64,000 bases of DNA from Balanoglossus misakiensis (Eukaryota > Hemichordata). The translations under genes and the position numbers were made by a program. The stretch covers positions 18,786,001 to 18,850,000 of the forward strand of contig CM082577.2 in the NCBI GenBank assembly GCA_040954595.2, in the 5' to 3' direction. Numbering within the stretch: position 1 is the first letter of the stretch; each line of letters opens with the position of its first letter. Positions 35,236-51,946 of this stretch are shown here, piece by piece. Below the pieces are notes generated by a model, which was not told the origin of the DNA, made no database searches, and saw nothing but the letters and a program-made list of their open reading frames with translations.

Positions 35236-36504
35236 TCAAAGCAACCGAGCGTCTCTAACCACCTCTGGGTTCTTGAAATTAAGCAACCACACTAATGCAG
35301 CATGGTCAGTCCTCAGTGTGAATTTCTGGCCCAGTAAGTAGCGTTTGAAGTATTTTGTGTACTCGATTACAGCCAACAGTTCACGACGCGTTACACAGTA
35401 CTTCCTTTCAGCACCCGATAGCACTCGGCCCGCATAACTAACAGGTCTCTCTTGGCCACCCTGTACTTGGCTCAACACTGCCCCTATGCCAATACCGCTA
35501 GCATCTGTATCCAGTATGAACTCACCCTTTTCCATCGGAAAAGCCAAAACTGGTGCCGATGTTAGTCTTGCCTTGAGCTGATCAAATGCGTTTTGACAAT
35601 TCTCTGTCCAAGCAAATACAGAATCTTTCTTTGTTAAGTCATGAAGAGGACGGGCCAATACAGCAAACCCCTGTACAAAGCGTCTGTGGTATGACGCCAG
35701 CCCCAAGAAGCTTCTTACTTCTGTGACTGTCTCAGGAATCGGCCAGTCTCTAATAGCCTTGACCTTTCCTGAATCAGTAGCAACCCCTTCCCGAGAAACA
35801 CGATGCCCCAAAAACTCAACACTGCGTGCAAAAAGCACACACTAACTCGGCTTTAATTTGAGATTTGAATTACGAAGACGTTCAAATACCTTGCACAACC
35901 TTTCCAACTCTTCATCAAATGATCTGCCAAATATTATGATGTCATCTAGATACAAAAGCAGTATTTCCCACTGCATACCGGTAAAGACGCGCTCCATCAG
36001 ACGTTCAAACGTACTAGGGGCATTACACAACCCAAACAGGAGCACCCTCCACTGATAGAGTCCACTCCGCGTGACAAATGCGGTCTTTTCTTTAGATCCC
36101 TCGTCCAGTTCTACCTGCCAATACCCTGCTTGGAGGTCTAGCGTAAAAAACCATTCCGACCCGTACAACGCATCTAAAGAATCGTTTATTCGTGGTATAG
36201 GGTAGGCAGCTTTAATTGACACAGCGTTCAATTTTCTATAATCAACGCACAATCTTTGTGACCCATCTTTCTTACTAACAAGTACACACGGGGCTGCCCA
36301 TGGACTAGTTGATTCTTCTATCAAACCCCGCTGTAACAAGTCAGAAACCTGTCGTTCTATTTCTTCCCGTTTCCATACCGGAGTTCGATATGCGGGTTGC
36401 CTTACTGGCGTGGCATTATTGGTTTCAATTGTATGTCGAATGATCCCAGTTTTACCAATATCATGATCTCCCTGACTAAACACATCATGGTACAGTGTCA
36501 ACAT
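35236..36504 (-). pseudogene. gypsy2 RT-RNase H (unit B)
   Basis: RT 35842-36504 with YLDDIIIF, then TAG at 35839-35841 replacing a Lys codon, then RNase H 35236-35838. A 14-bp deletion near 35264 (relative to A) shifts the frame after KNPE. The CGA lost in A is intact here, so A and B decayed independently. Confidence 0.85.
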
Positions 36505-36534
36505 CTTTGAAACCCTTTCTTGTTGGTAAACTGA

Positions 36535-37485
36535 TCAATTTTTGCAACTTCTTGTGTATAAATCCACTACATGACCTGGAAGAGGAACATTGCTCCCAGG
36601 GCAGGCTTTTGCCTTTTCAGTGCCAGAGGGCGCTCTATCACTGTCATTACCCCAAGATTCAACTGCACACTGATCGGTTCGGAGTAATCTCACAACAGTA
36701 CCAGCCCTCACATGTACAGGTTCAACACTAGCATTGAGAACTCTAACTGGTAAATGGGTAGATCTCGTGGTCACTAAAGCTTTACATGTCATAATGCCTT
36801 GCTCCAGCAATTTACCCCCTTGTACTGGTAACACAACCGCTGTAAGACAAGTATCCGGGGAAGACTTATCTGTTCTCCCCACCCAGGTTGAATGAATTCT
36901 CATTCCCTGTGCACACCCACTTCCAACCTTTGCTGGTCCCGCAAACCAAGGTTCACTGGCGATGGGAGTCCTACACATTTTAGCCGGAATAATCATTTCA
37001 TGTCCAGGGGGAACAAAAACATCTCCCGCTACCTTTACACGACAAATGAACGGTTTCATTGTACCAGTGTTACTACATTTCAACCGTTCCCCTTTAATGA
37101 CTAGCTCCCCTGTCCCTGTATCAATAATACACCCAATTGAATGTAGAAAGCTCATACCAATAATGCCATCAGAGCATAGTTCAGCTACTAATACCGGAGA
37201 GATAGCCCTAGCCCCACCCAAGCAGATATCTAGGTTAACAACTCCACTAACCATAAGTGGTGTACCATCAGCTTGGTTCACCTTTACATTTATTGGTTGC
37301 AATGCACCGTGAACTCCCACTGAAATTTTCCTATACATTTCTTCGGATATCACCATATCAGTTGCTCCCGTATCAACCAGAAAATTCCCCGATACACCAC
37401 CGGCAGAGGCCTGTATGTACATACTTCTGACACTTGTATTGTTATTAGCCGGTTGAATTTCCCTAATATTTCCAGTAGTCTGCAC
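36535..37485 (-). pseudogene. gypsy2 protease and start of Pol (unit B)
   Basis: 316 open codons with VDTGATDMVIS; no 4-base insertion as in A. Ends at a TGA at 36535. The A copy reads on through this point into the next frame segment. Confidence 0.75.
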
Positions 37486-37556
37486 ACACTGATCAACTGC
37501 CTCCCCTTTGGGTCCATACTGGTTGGCTGAGGGTTGACCCGACTTCCGCTCAGCCC

Positions 37557-38417
37557 CTAATCGTTTCCCGAAACCTTGGGTCGGGTGGGACAGTCCCGCT
37601 TCAGATGCCCTGATTCATTACAGTGCCAACACAAACGGCCACCAGAGGGCGCACCACTCTGAGCTTGTCCAGATGGGTTTTTTATACTAGTGTTGACAAC
37701 ACGGGCCTTAACCTTTTGGTCAAGTTCAGCTAATTTGTCGGTGATCAAATCAACTTTGTTTGCTATCACCCCTATCACTGACTCCAGAGTCTGAGCCATT
37801 TTTGCGTCACCCGCTTCAATACCTCTCACTTGTTTACCCAACCCTTTATTGGTTTCAGGGCCACGGCTTTTCTCTAATAACTGAAAATTCTCTTCCCAAA
37901 CTGTAGCCTGTATAACGTCGTCAAGTGTGGCACTGGGGGTCCTACCCGCTTCATTAACACGCCTACGCATAGCAGAATCAGTCAATGAATTGAAAAATGC
38001 GTCTATACCGGTACATAGCCGTTCGAATAGGTGACCTTTGGCATCAGGGTACCCAAGTGTTACCATTTCCCTGATATCCTGTCCAAGCCCACTTAGAGAC
38101 TCGCTGGGCTGGAGTACTCTTTGTCTTAATTTTAAACGATAGGTGTCTTCCTGTCCCCCAAAACCAAATCTATGATCTAGTAGTTTGCACAGTTACTGGT
38201 ATGTCAATGACTTTCTGTCAATTGATGTTAACAGCCGCTGGGCTGCCCCATACAACATGGCTTGGAGATACTTCAACTTTTCAACCTCTCTCCATTCATT
38301 TATTTCCGCATAAATTTCAAAGTGTGCGAAATAATCATGCCATGCAAGCGATCCATCATACTTATCAGGCTTAAGTATGGACCCGTGTTTACGTGTACAT
38401 GATTTGCTATAGATCCT
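37557..38417 (-). pseudogene. gypsy2 Gag (unit B)
   Basis: Capsid and CCHC knuckle as in A, but TAA (38193-38195) replaces the Lys of the YQKVC segment. Keeps the 15-bp in-frame segment before the knuckle. Confidence 0.75.
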
Positions 38418-38867
38418 TCACTACGCACGGCGATATACCGCAGTGCAAAATCGGTCAGTCAATAGTTAAATCACTTCACTGGAGAACACACAATTTCCAC
38501 CCTCCTGAACCAAATACCTAGAAAACCCTAGCTAAACCTTGGAATCGAATTTCCTAACAGACTATTGTTGTTTCCCGTTCCGGCAGATAATTGTTTTGCT
38601 ACCGTGTAGAGCGGGTAGATGAATCCACCCACATAAGGAGTATGCCCCCGGCCCTACGCGTTTTGTGCAACATGCCGGATCGAACAACAACGACGTCTAC
38701 CCAGTATGCAAGATGGCTACAATATGGCGCCAAAACGCATACACTCGCCTACACTAACAGAGTTACTTACAGTACAACTATCCCAACTGCTGCACACCAA
38801 TGTTGTAGTTTTCTCAGCGTAGCTAGATTTCTCGTCGTGGACCCGGTAATGGTAGCGTCGCCCACGA

Positions 38868-39235
38868 TGAAATCCTCCCGTACACTTCAACTGGACTACC
38901 AACCACCTCGACAGGGTCGGATCGCCTGGAATAGTTGTCAGTGAACACCCTCTCACATGTACATTGACTCAGCGCAACACCAGCCGGAATGGTTAACAAG
39001 AACAACGGATTTATGTGTATTTCGACTGTGTTACAAACTTTCACGTCTGCCCAGTTCGGAGGTGGAAACCCAAGAGAGCGAGAATGAGGTGTATCCCCAG
39101 CAAAAGTAGCCCGCCCCAACTATTACCCAATCAGCACGAATGTGAAGTTCACGTGATATAGTCCGGCCAATCACAGTTCCAGCCTGCTTCCTGATAGGCT
39201 CAAGCAGCGGTAACTTTGCAAGGTTTTCCATGACA
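38868..39235 (-). repeat. gypsy2 5' LTR (unit B/C junction)
   Basis: As 23460-23827. CGCCTGG here as at 46-52, versus CGCTTGG at the A/B and C/D junctions. Confidence 0.6.
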
Positions 39236-39456
39236 TTATTGTGATATATAGGTGAGAAATATATTGGAAAATGTCTTCATAACAAAAATATGTCATGAAA
39301 TTATTGACTAGCAAGAACCATGTGTATATGTATGGCCAAGGGGAAATTTTTAACTTCTAGTTCTGAACATTAACGTTATTGCTCAGGCTACTGTAACCAC
39401 ATTCAAATAATACATACAATTTTCTGTTGCACCAGTGCTTTGACCTTACAGTAATT
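39066..39456. repeat. 391-bp direct repeat, left copy (unit C)
   Basis: As 191-581. Partner at 41426-41816. Confidence 0.85.
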
Positions 39457-39709
39457 CTACCTCACGATGACGTCAGTCAGGGATCCCGTGAGATTGCACA
39501 AATCTCCCATGATTCAGTGCGCATTCTACCCTTTTCAGTCTAGGCGTACTTTATCGGGGGTCCCCAAAAATTTGGGATTTCGCCGGAATTATTTACACTT
39601 TAAGTGAACCAACTTCACGAGTGTGAAGATCGAAAATATTCAATCATTATACCTCAAAGAAATCTGTGAAAATTTCACACATAAAGCCGAAAACGGCAAA
39701 ACAGACGGC

Positions 39710-41273
39710 ATGGCGAAGACCGCCAACAGTGCGAATGAACTGTCTGCACTCGAGTTGGACGCTGACGCTGCTGTGAGACCCTTATCAAGAGACTCCTCTC
39801 GTGCTATGACCAGAACCAATACTGTAGCTGGCAAAAGTAGGAAATCCGATAAGCCAACACAAGTTTCACGTGCAGATCGCAGACAAGAGATGATTAATAT
39901 TACGTCCACTCGCAAGAACTCGAACTCTGAGGATCAAACAAATATGGCGCCTGTTCCATACAGCGCTGATTAATGGTGACGTCATCGTCCCCGTCCAGAC
40001 ACAGAAGCCCGCGCCGGGGTTGCTGGACGGTACTGATAGAAATCACGTACCGATGGTTGCGGACATTCCGCTAACAACAGTGACGACGTCAAACGAAAAT
40101 GCAAACCACGATTTGACTACAATTTTAGGTCACTTTTCGGCTATGCAACAACAATCCATGCAAGCCTTTGCACAGGTCATGTCCGATACTATGCACAAGA
40201 CATTAGCCGAAGCCCTAACAGATGGCAATCGCAAACGTCCCGCTGGGCCAGGGAATGAAAATCATGACAGAAACATTGGAGGTAAGAGACCAAAAATTCC
40301 AATCAGCGGAGATGAACACGAGATTCAAAGACTTTCAGTTTTGGCAAATGAATATGATGGGACTAATCACGAAGTGGAAAGCGTATCGGCCCATTCAAAC
40401 GCTGAGGAAGATATCGATACAATAGTATCAAACATGATCGAATCGGAAATTCAGCAGACAACACAGTTGCAACAGGATGTAACTGCTGATACAGGGGATG
40501 AAACCGACAACGAAAGTGCATCGGTTGGGCTGGGACAAGCCTCAGATAACTGGCTCAGTGACCTTGCCCAAGAACTTGATTTGGAGGACAACAAATTTGG
40601 GCCTCCAGTTGTAACAAAATTGGCTGAAATAGCCAACAAAATGATGACGACACCCCTGGGGAAAGATTGCTTGAAGGAGAAATTTAAGCAATACTATGCG
40701 CCTGAGAATTGTGACAAAGTCGTGGTGGCCAAAGTCAACAAAGAAATCTGGTACAAAGTAAAACCAGAAACAAGGTCTCGTGACATTAAGTTACAGGCTG
40801 TGCAAAAGTGCATGATCAAAGCCATGATACCAGTATTGCAAATAACTGATGGTTTACTTCACGCCAAGAAATCAGTTACAAAGGTCGATGTTTCCAAAAC
40901 TGTGAAGCAGCTCACAGATTCCCTTGCCTTCTTGGGTCAAGGATGTTGGGAGATAAACCAAAGACGTAGAGCCATGATAAGGCCTGACCTTAATCGCCAA
41001 TATCAGCAACTCTGCTCCAAACAAGTACCACTGACAACATTCCTCTTCGGAGATGATCTTGCAAAGCAAGTGAATGACATCAAAACCACCAACCGGGTTA
41101 GCTCCAAGTTGTCAGGCAACCACAAATATAAAACTGTACAAGGCTATGGTCGTGGTGGCGGTTTCCGGGGCAACTACCAAAATGCAAGAGGAAAAAACTC
41201 TTACCCCTTCCGCAGAAAGCAGCAACATCATAATGCTCCCTTGTGGAAGAAAGGGACAGAGGGCCAAAAGTAG
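39710..41273 (+). pseudogene. DIRS-like Gag, frameshifted (unit C)
   Basis: Same 2-nt loss and TAA (39971-39973) as unit A. The remainder is open 40020-41273 and matches A. Confidence 0.75.
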
Positions 41274-41278
41274 TGGAC

Positions 41279-41380
41279 ATGCCCCAGGTTAGTGATGAAG
41301 GTGAGCACAAATACACAGAAAACGTGCCAGTCAAGCCATTTGAGGCAGGTGCACTGAGACAATATGTAAATAAATTTTGA
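41279..41380 (+). pseudogene. Start of the second DIRS ORF, truncated (unit C)
   Basis: As 2404-2505. Confidence 0.3.
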
Positions 41381-41595
41381 CCATGGTACAAGGTTGCGAA
41401 ATTGAATTTGTGAAATCACCATGGCAAACCCAAGAGAGCGAGAATGAGGTGTATCCCCAGCAAAAGTAGCCCGCCCCAACTATTACCCAATCAGCACGAA
41501 TGTGAAGTTCACGTGATATAGTCCGGCCAATCACAGTTCCAGCCTACTTCCTGATAGGCTCAAGCAGCGGTAACTTTGCAAGGTTTTCCATGACA

Positions 41596-43627
<2,032 letters not shown>

Positions 43628-43634
43628 CCATTAA

Positions 43635-44521
43635 CCCTTTGAACATCGCTCGGAGGTTTACCGCCGCAGGATGACCTTTTGACCCATAATTTTTCAATAT
43701 GCTGACGTCAAGGCATTTTCCCGCCGACATTGTAAATCCAGCCATATGAAAGCAAGTTAAAAAGCTAGGGGACCCTAATGTGACCTTCCAAATGACTTGA
43801 AATTGATTCCTATGCGAGCGACTACATAAAAAATAGTGATATCCAAGCAGCGATTTTTAGCGAAAGTTGACAGAGATTTAAAAATGGCGACCCGACGATA
43901 GTTACGCATTGATCCATTGCAAGATGAGGATGCTTTCTGGGCTCATTTTGACCGAGTACTAGTAGATAGTAGCTCAGAAAGTGAAGATGAAGAACAAGAC
44001 CAGCCTGACATCGTTATGGACCAAGATGGTGACCCCAACCGCGCGAACGATGAAGAAGAATTTGAGCCAGAGCCCGCGATCCAGCCACCCCCACCAGTTC
44101 GGCAACGAGTGAGAAGACTGCCCCGAGCCCGCGAAGTAAACCCACCACCTATGATATGGCAGGGCATCATAATAAACGGTAGGCAGGCTCCTATTTATAA
44201 TCAACGACGTGGACCGACAAGACAAATGCCAACTGACAGTACACCATTAGATTATTTTCGGACATAAAGTCATCGTCATCGTCGTGTCGTGTCACAATCA
44301 TTATTTTGGACATATGCTTACTGTGTGATGAAAGGTGAGAGCGCAGTCAAAAGGTCGGGCTGAATAATACAGAGACTCTGAAAATATTGTACCTTATTCT
44401 TATCAAACATGTTGATGGATATTTTGACAATTGTGACATGTGAACATTTACAAAAAAATGAAATAAATTTGCTTCAAACTCATTGGCAAAACAAGGACAT
44501 GGAGTTGTTGTATATTTGTTA
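43635..44521 (+). mobile_element. piggyBac-type remnant, copy 1 (unit C)
   Basis: TTAA 43631-43634 then CCCTTTGAAC. As in A. Confidence 0.75.
43884..44267 (+). pseudogene. piggyBac transposase N-terminus (copy 1, unit C)
   Basis: ATG, TAG at codon 6, acidic region, terminal PLDYFRT. As in A. Confidence 0.6.
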
Positions 44522-46450
<1,929 letters not shown>

Positions 46451-46696
46451 ACCTTGACTACCCAGTGACATTAAAGAGGAACGACACCCACAATTTTGGG
46501 CTTCAAAGTACAAACCGGGTGTCAAAAACGGCAACGTTCCGATGGGTTAATTCACTTTCACTTCCTGCGCAAGCAGAAGACGCGAGTTGAAAATACTACA
46601 GTGACGTCAGCAACTTGCGTAGCAGTCAACGCGTAGCACTCTTACACATTCGACGTGTCATTTCCAATAAACAGACACATTTTGCGCGGATCTGAC

Positions 46697-46897
46697 ATGG
46701 CGAAATGTCAAGTTCATGATTTTAAAAACATATTCGGAAAATCGACGGGGATAAGTTTCTTTCAAAGGCAATGCTCTACGTGTATTGTATTTGTCAATGC
46801 GTGCAGACATAGACCCTGCAATGTCCACGATGCCATGCATGTCGACGTTTATGAACAAACCGTAAGGCCTATACAAAGTTGTTCTAACTGCCGCTGA
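46697..46897 (+). pseudogene. THAP-like fragment (unit C)
   Basis: Same as 7831-8031. Confidence 0.3.
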
Positions 46898-46958
46898 TAA
46901 TAATAAACGTACCGTTTTAAATCTTTCCTGCACGTTTTTTGGTACACGTATTTGGGTT

Positions 46959-47600
46959 TGTCACGGTTGTCGCCGTTCATTCCAACATATTCACACCAAA
47001 CAGGTTAAGGTTAACAAAGACATAGGCCTTACATTTAATAACTGAAATGGAACAAATACATGTCAGTTCCAACGTGTGTGGCCGGTCTGGCTACAGAGGT
47101 GAACTGCTAAATTACACACATGTATGGGAGTTCACCTCCAACAGAATACACCAAAATTCATGCAAGTGAAAAATATAGACATACAATTGGAAAATTGACG
47201 CAAGTTAAAGACACCAATTACTTGTGCTGAAATGAGTCGGTAGAATGCACCAAAATACAAAGCTTCAAGCAACAGGTAAGGTACAAGGAAACTAACCTGA
47301 AATGGAACAAATACATGTCAGTTCCAACGTGTGTGGCCGGTCTGGCTACAGAGGTGAACTGACCAATTTTATGCACCATGTCCTTTTATATCAGCAATTA
47401 CATCATAGTGCCAGATTAGCTTGTGTTCATTGGTCAAATGAAACTTCCAGGTGGTTTGCATATAATTAAGATCAACCAATTGAAGGTAAGTACTATTACG
47501 TCATATGAATAATTGAATAACTAATTACTATAAGATACAGGTATAACATACATACAGATATACATGTATACAAATTCAATGGATCAACAAGGCCGTTACA
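46959..47600 (-). repeat. gypsy1 3' LTR (unit C)
   Basis: 642 bp with GGTTAAGG as in A's 3' LTR. TATAAAAGG on the minus strand at 47382-47390. Confidence 0.95.
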
Positions 47601-47659
47601 CACACCCCTGCGAGGAGAAATGGCGTCCTCGTCATTTAAAGTAAGTTAAAGATATTTGA

Positions 47660-50600
47660 TTAATAGTGGCAATTAATAAATGGTATAGAAGATAAAGTCG
47701 TATGAGCAAACTGTTTTAGATTCCATTGTTCGGGACTATATCTATCTGGAGGTCGTCTCTGTCGTGTAGGATAGCGTGGTTCAGGTTGAGTACTACTACT
47801 GGAGTCAGGACTGATGTTGGTTGTAGCAGGAGTGATACCATCTGGATCGCTCGATGACCAACCATCCGTACTTTGCAAAATATGATTCGAGAAATCTGAG
47901 GTAAGTACTTGAGAAGGTCCATCCGGATTAACCATACTTGTGGGGTTGTCCATCAGGGAACTTTCTCTTCTGGATGGGATGAATTCTGCAGCAGTAGGAT
48001 TAAGAGCATTGTGTTCTGTTGGCAAGTTGATAGTTGACACGAATTGCAATTTACCAATGCCGTCATCCTCTTCGTCCACTGCATCCTGGGTAGCATTGTT
48101 GATAACACCCGGTACACTCTGCTTAACATCACGCTGCGTCATCTTGGTGTTAACATCGTCATCCAGTTCGTCCGGAATTATTGGTATTGGGAGTAGCAAA
48201 TTTCTATGTAGTGTCCGCTTCCTTCCACCCTTAACTTGTTTTTGTACCACGTATACTGGAATGTCTTCTATGGGCTGTGAAATCACTGTATATGGATCCT
48301 TTTCCCATTGGTCTGCCAATTTGTAATTGTCTTTAGGTCCTGTATTCTTCACCAACACAGTATCACCAGGTTGTATTATGGCCACCTTCACTTTTCTATC
48401 ATATGACTTCTTCTGCCGTTCACCAGACTTAACAGACCGTTCCGTTGCTACTTTATAGGCGTAATCCAACCGTTCGGCAAGTTTCGTCACATAATCTGAA
48501 ACTGTTCCACCATATTCTAGGTTGGTCTGGTCTGCATGTCCAGATACATCTATAGGCAGTCTTGGTTCACGACCAAACATCAAAAAGAAAGGTGAATATC
48601 CGGTGCTTTCATGCTTTGTAGAATTATAGGCATGAACCATCGTATTGACATGTGAAGCCCATCTTGTTTTGTTGTCTTCATTCATAGTTCCAAGCATCTG
48701 TAATAACGTCTTATTAAATCGTTCGCACATTCCATTTCCCTGGGGGTGGTATGGAGTGGTCCTGGACTTCTTAATATTTGCTATTCGGCAAAGTTCCTGA
48801 ATTGTAGACGACTCAAAGTTTCGCCCCTGGTCACTGTGTAATCGTCCTGGGAACCCATAATGCAAAATCAAATGTTCAAACAATGCTTTGGCAGTTGTTT
48901 TGGCAGACTGGTTCTTTGTAGGTACTGCTATAGCGTATCGAGTGAAATGGTCCGTCATCACTAATATGTTGCTATATCCTTGATCTGGTGTTGGTATATG
49001 GAGAAAGTCGATGCACACCATTTCCATCGGTTGTGATGTGTGAATATTAACCAAGGGAGTTCTAGGTAAGGAAGTTGAACTTTTCCTGCGAATGCATGGT
49101 AAACAATGTTCCACTTTCTTTTGAACATCCATCGACATCCTAGGCCAGTAGAATCTTCGTCGTACCAGATCCAGGGTTTTATCTTGGCCAAAGTGTCCAA
49201 GTTTATCATGTAGTTCCTCCAGGACATCTTTTCTATGGTGTACTGGTAAGACAAGTTGCAAATATTGTATATCATCGATGAAGCATTTCCTGTATAGGAC
49301 TCCATTCTTCAGAACAAGGCGTTTCCAATCTCGTATAAGTAGTCTGATATCTCCTGTATGATCTCTCATAAGTGGTTTGTGGTCCTTTTCAAGCTGATCA
49401 GTCACATACCGTATTGTTGAATCTTTGGACTGCTCCGTCTTCCAGAACACATCATCCCCACCTTGAACTACTGCAGGTCTGTCCTCATCTGCTACCATTC
49501 CGAATGAAGTTACGTATGGACCTTCTGTTGCTCGACAAAGCGCCTGGACTACATCGGCTCCCAGATTGGTTTCCGTCTCTGGATTCTCTCTATTCCATGG
49601 AATCCTAGACAAAGCGTCAGCCTCTATATTCTTCTTACCACTCCGGTAAACAATAGAGAAGTCGTACAATGACAAGTCTGACAACCATCTGTGTCCCACC
49701 GCATCCAGTTTCGCAGAAGTTAACACATACGTCAAAGGGTTGTTGTCTGTAAACACAGTGAATTTGCTTCCATACAGGTAGTCGTTGAACTTCTTGGTGA
49801 CGGCCCATTTCAGTGCCAAAAATTCTAATTTATGAGCTGGATAATTACTTTCAGACTTGGTGAGTCCTCTACTTGCATAGGCAATTACTCTGAGAATACC
49901 TTTCTGGCGTTGATACAGCACTGCTCCCAGACCTGTGGAACTTGCATCAGTATGTATTTCAAATGGAAGTGAGTAGTCAGCAAAGGCTAGTATTGGTGAC
50001 GACATTAGGCTCTTCCTCAGAGTGTCGAAAGCTTGTTGTTCCTGTTGTCCCCACTGGAGTTTTTCAAATTTTCCCGCCTTATTCCTTGACTGACGTCCAC
50101 ACAGCAAGTCGTTAAGTGGCTTGGCAATATTACTGTAGCTTTGGATAAATCTCCTGTAATACCCTGCAAATCCAAGAAATCTTCTCAGTTCTGTTACAGT
50201 AGTGGGTATTGGCCATTCCTTCAGAGCTGCTACCTTGTCTGGGTCCGTTGTAATTCCGTCGGCTGATACCACGTGTCCAAGATATTTCACCTTCTTCTGG
50301 AATAAAACACATTTCGTTGCCTTCAACTTTAATCCATGTGATGCCAGCCGCTGGAATACCCGCTCCAATCTATTGAGGTGGTCTTCAAAAGTCTTCGAAA
50401 ATACTATGATGTCATCTAAATACACACAACATTCTCTGAACGCCAATTCTCCAAAACACTTCTCCATGAGACGCTGGAAAGTTGCAGGTGCGTTGGTCAG
50501 ACCCATAGACATACGGTTGAATTCAAATAAGCCGAAGTTTCCCACCGTGAAAGCTGTCTTCGCTTTGTCGTCTTCCGCCATCTCTACTTGGTAATATCCA

Positions 50601-51946
50601 GACCGTAGATCAAGCGATGAAAACCACTCGGCGTTACTAAGGTTATCAAGCGTATCCAATACCCGGGGTAATGCGTAAGCGTCTTTAATGGTTTTGGCGT
50701 TGAGACGTCTATAATCAATACACACCCTCAGCTTCCCATCAGGTTTTCTGACACATACAACATTTGAGGACCACGGGCTGTTTGATTCTCTAATCACACC
50801 ACTCTGTAGCATATCTTGCAGGTACTGTTGCAATTCTTCGTACATACCCATAGGGATTCGACGGTATTTATCTTTAAAGGGGGTTTCATCCGTTAACTTT
50901 ATCGAATGTGTTACCAATGTTGTGTGTCCCAAATCTCTCTCACCTGTAGAGAACACGGTTTGCCATTTACCAATGGTAGCCAAGGCTTGGTCTTTCTGGA
51001 TTTCTGTTAATTCTGTATCTGCCTCTTGTAATCCCAGGTCTTTTATCAGCCAATCGGGTACTTTTGGTGAGGTGGTCCCATCTGAGTTTGTATCAATATC
51101 ATCTCCATATGGATCTAAAGGCTGTGAGACATTAGATGCTAAGTTCATGTTACATAGGGTGCTTTTAGGGGGAACTGTGACAGCACGTGCTCCATAGTTG
51201 GTCACCATTACTGGGATTCGACACGAATTACCACGAGGCTCTAACTTCAACACGGCTGGAGTAACAAGTAAACCACCAGGTAAAAGTCTGTCATTTTCTG
51301 GTTCCACCACAACTACTGATTGACAATTTCTTAGGTCCACTCTGCAAAATCCATGGATGACTGTGCGTTCGTATGGTCCAATGGTTGTGGGTTTAGTAGT
51401 GGTAACTGTAAATGTCCTACCTTCGGCCCTTTGCCGGTGGATAGTCGCTTGGTATGCTAGTCTCCATACTGAGGATAGGTCTGTACTGTACTGTGTATCT
51501 TCATCCAAAAAATGTTGGAGAACATTTGTGCCTATCACAACTGGAACCATCTGATTATATTCCGTGTCTTCAACAACAAGCAATAATATATCTTTAGACA
51601 TCTCTTGTCCATGGCTATCTGGGAATTTCACTTCAACTTCAATATAACCAAGGTAAGGAACTTCTGTACCACTAGCCCCTTCTACCTTCACCAAGTTGTT
51701 CAGGTCATGAATTGGTTTCTGTAGCTTCTCTCTGTTAAAAGTGTCAGCAACAGTAGATACCATGGACCCGGTGTCTATCAGCGCAATACACGAGGATCCT
51801 TCCAACACAATCTCAGTTTCATTGGCGTGGCCTATTAGAGAATCAATAACATTAGAGGGACTGTTACCGTTCCGACCTAGCGCATGTCCCTCCGGATGCC
51901 TGGTCGCTCCCCATTTAAAGGACAGTCTGTCTTTTTGTGTCCATGT
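47660..51946 (-). CDS. gypsy1 Pol (unit C)
   Basis: Same length and residues as the copy at 8794-13080: DTG protease, YLDD RT, RNase H, HHCC and DD35E integrase, GPY-like segment, basic tail. No stop. Made by -1 frameshift at 51913-51919. Two intact copies about 39 kb apart in the same orientation could recombine. Confidence 0.95.
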   Translation of the reverse strand, partial: TWTQKDRLSFKWGATRHPEGHALGRNGNSPSNVIDSLIGHANETEIVLEGSSCIALIDTGSMVSTVADTFNREKLQKPIHDLNNLVKVEGASGTEVPYLGYIEVEVKFPDSHGQEMSKDILLLVVEDTEYNQMVPVVIGTNVLQHFLDEDTQYSTDLSSVWRLAYQATIHRQRAEGRTFTVTTTKPTTIGPYERTVIHGFCRVDLRNCQSVVVVEPENDRLLPGGLLVTPAVLKLEPRGNSCRIPVMVTNYGARAVTVPPKSTLCNMNLASNVSQPLDPYGDDIDTNSDGTTSPKVPDWLIKDLGLQEADTELTEIQKDQALATIGKWQTVFSTGERDLGHTTLVTHSIKLTDETPFKDKYRRIPMGMYEELQQYLQDMLQSGVIRESNSPWSSNVVCVRKPDGKLRVCIDYRRLNAKTIKDAYALPRVLDTLDNLSNAEWFSSLDLRSGYYQVEMAEDDKAKTAFTVGNFGLFEFNRMSMGLTNAPATFQRLMEKCFGELAFRECCVYLDDIIVFSKTFEDHLNRLERVFQRLASHGLKLKATKCVLFQKKVKYLGHVVSADGITTDPDKVAALKEWPIPTTVTELRRFLGFAGYYRRFIQSYSNIAKPLNDLLCGRQSRNKAGKFEKLQWGQQEQQAFDTLRKSLMSSPILAFADYSLPFEIHTDASSTGLGAVLYQRQKGILRVIAYASRGLTKSESNYPAHKLEFLALKWAVTKKFNDYLYGSKFTVFTDNNPLTYVLTSAKLDAVGHRWLSDLSLYDFSIVYRSGKKNIEADALSRIPWNRENPETETNLGADVVQALCRATEGPYVTSFGMVADEDRPAVVQGGDDVFWKTEQSKDSTIRYVTDQLEKDHKPLMRDHTGDIRLLIRDWKRLVLKNGVLYRKCFIDDIQYLQLVLPVHHRKDVLEELHDKLGHFGQDKTLDLVRRRFYWPRMSMDVQKKVEHCLPCIRRKSSTSLPRTPLVNIHTSQPMEMVCIDFLHIPTPDQGYSNILVMTDHFTRYAIAVPTKNQSAKTTAKALFEHLILHYGFPGRLHSDQGRNFESSTIQELCRIANIKKSRTTPYHPQGNGMCERFNKTLLQMLGTMNEDNKTRWASHVNTMVHAYNSTKHESTGYSPFFLMFGREPRLPIDVSGHADQTNLEYGGTVSDYVTKLAERLDYAYKVATERSVKSGERQKKSYDRKVKVAIIQPGDTVLVKNTGPKDNYKLADQWEKDPYTVISQPIEDIPVYVVQKQVKGGRKRTLHRNLLLPIPIIPDELDDDVNTKMTQRDVKQSVPGVINNATQDAVDEEDDGIGKLQFVSTINLPTEHNALNPTAAEFIPSRRESSLMDNPTSMVNPDGPSQVLTSDFSNHILQSTDGWSSSDPDGITPATTNISPDSSSSTQPEPRYPTRQRRPPDRYSPEQWNLKQFAHTTLSSIPFINCHY
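51855..51919 (-). promoter_or_regulatory. Candidate -1 frameshift signal (unit C)
   Basis: TTTAAAT at 51919-51913 with the same pairing segments as in A; unchanged between copies. Confidence 0.7.

Larger units (their letters stand above)
32776..39235 (-). mobile_element. gypsy2 degenerate element (unit B)
   Basis: 6,460 bp. Truncated 3' LTR 32776-32889, polypurine tract 32890-32900, 5' LTR 38868-39235. The leader (38418-38867) differs from A: it lacks about 32 bp after CTTACAG and has extra sequence with GTTGTAGTTTTCTCAGCG before CGTCGTGG. Confidence 0.85.
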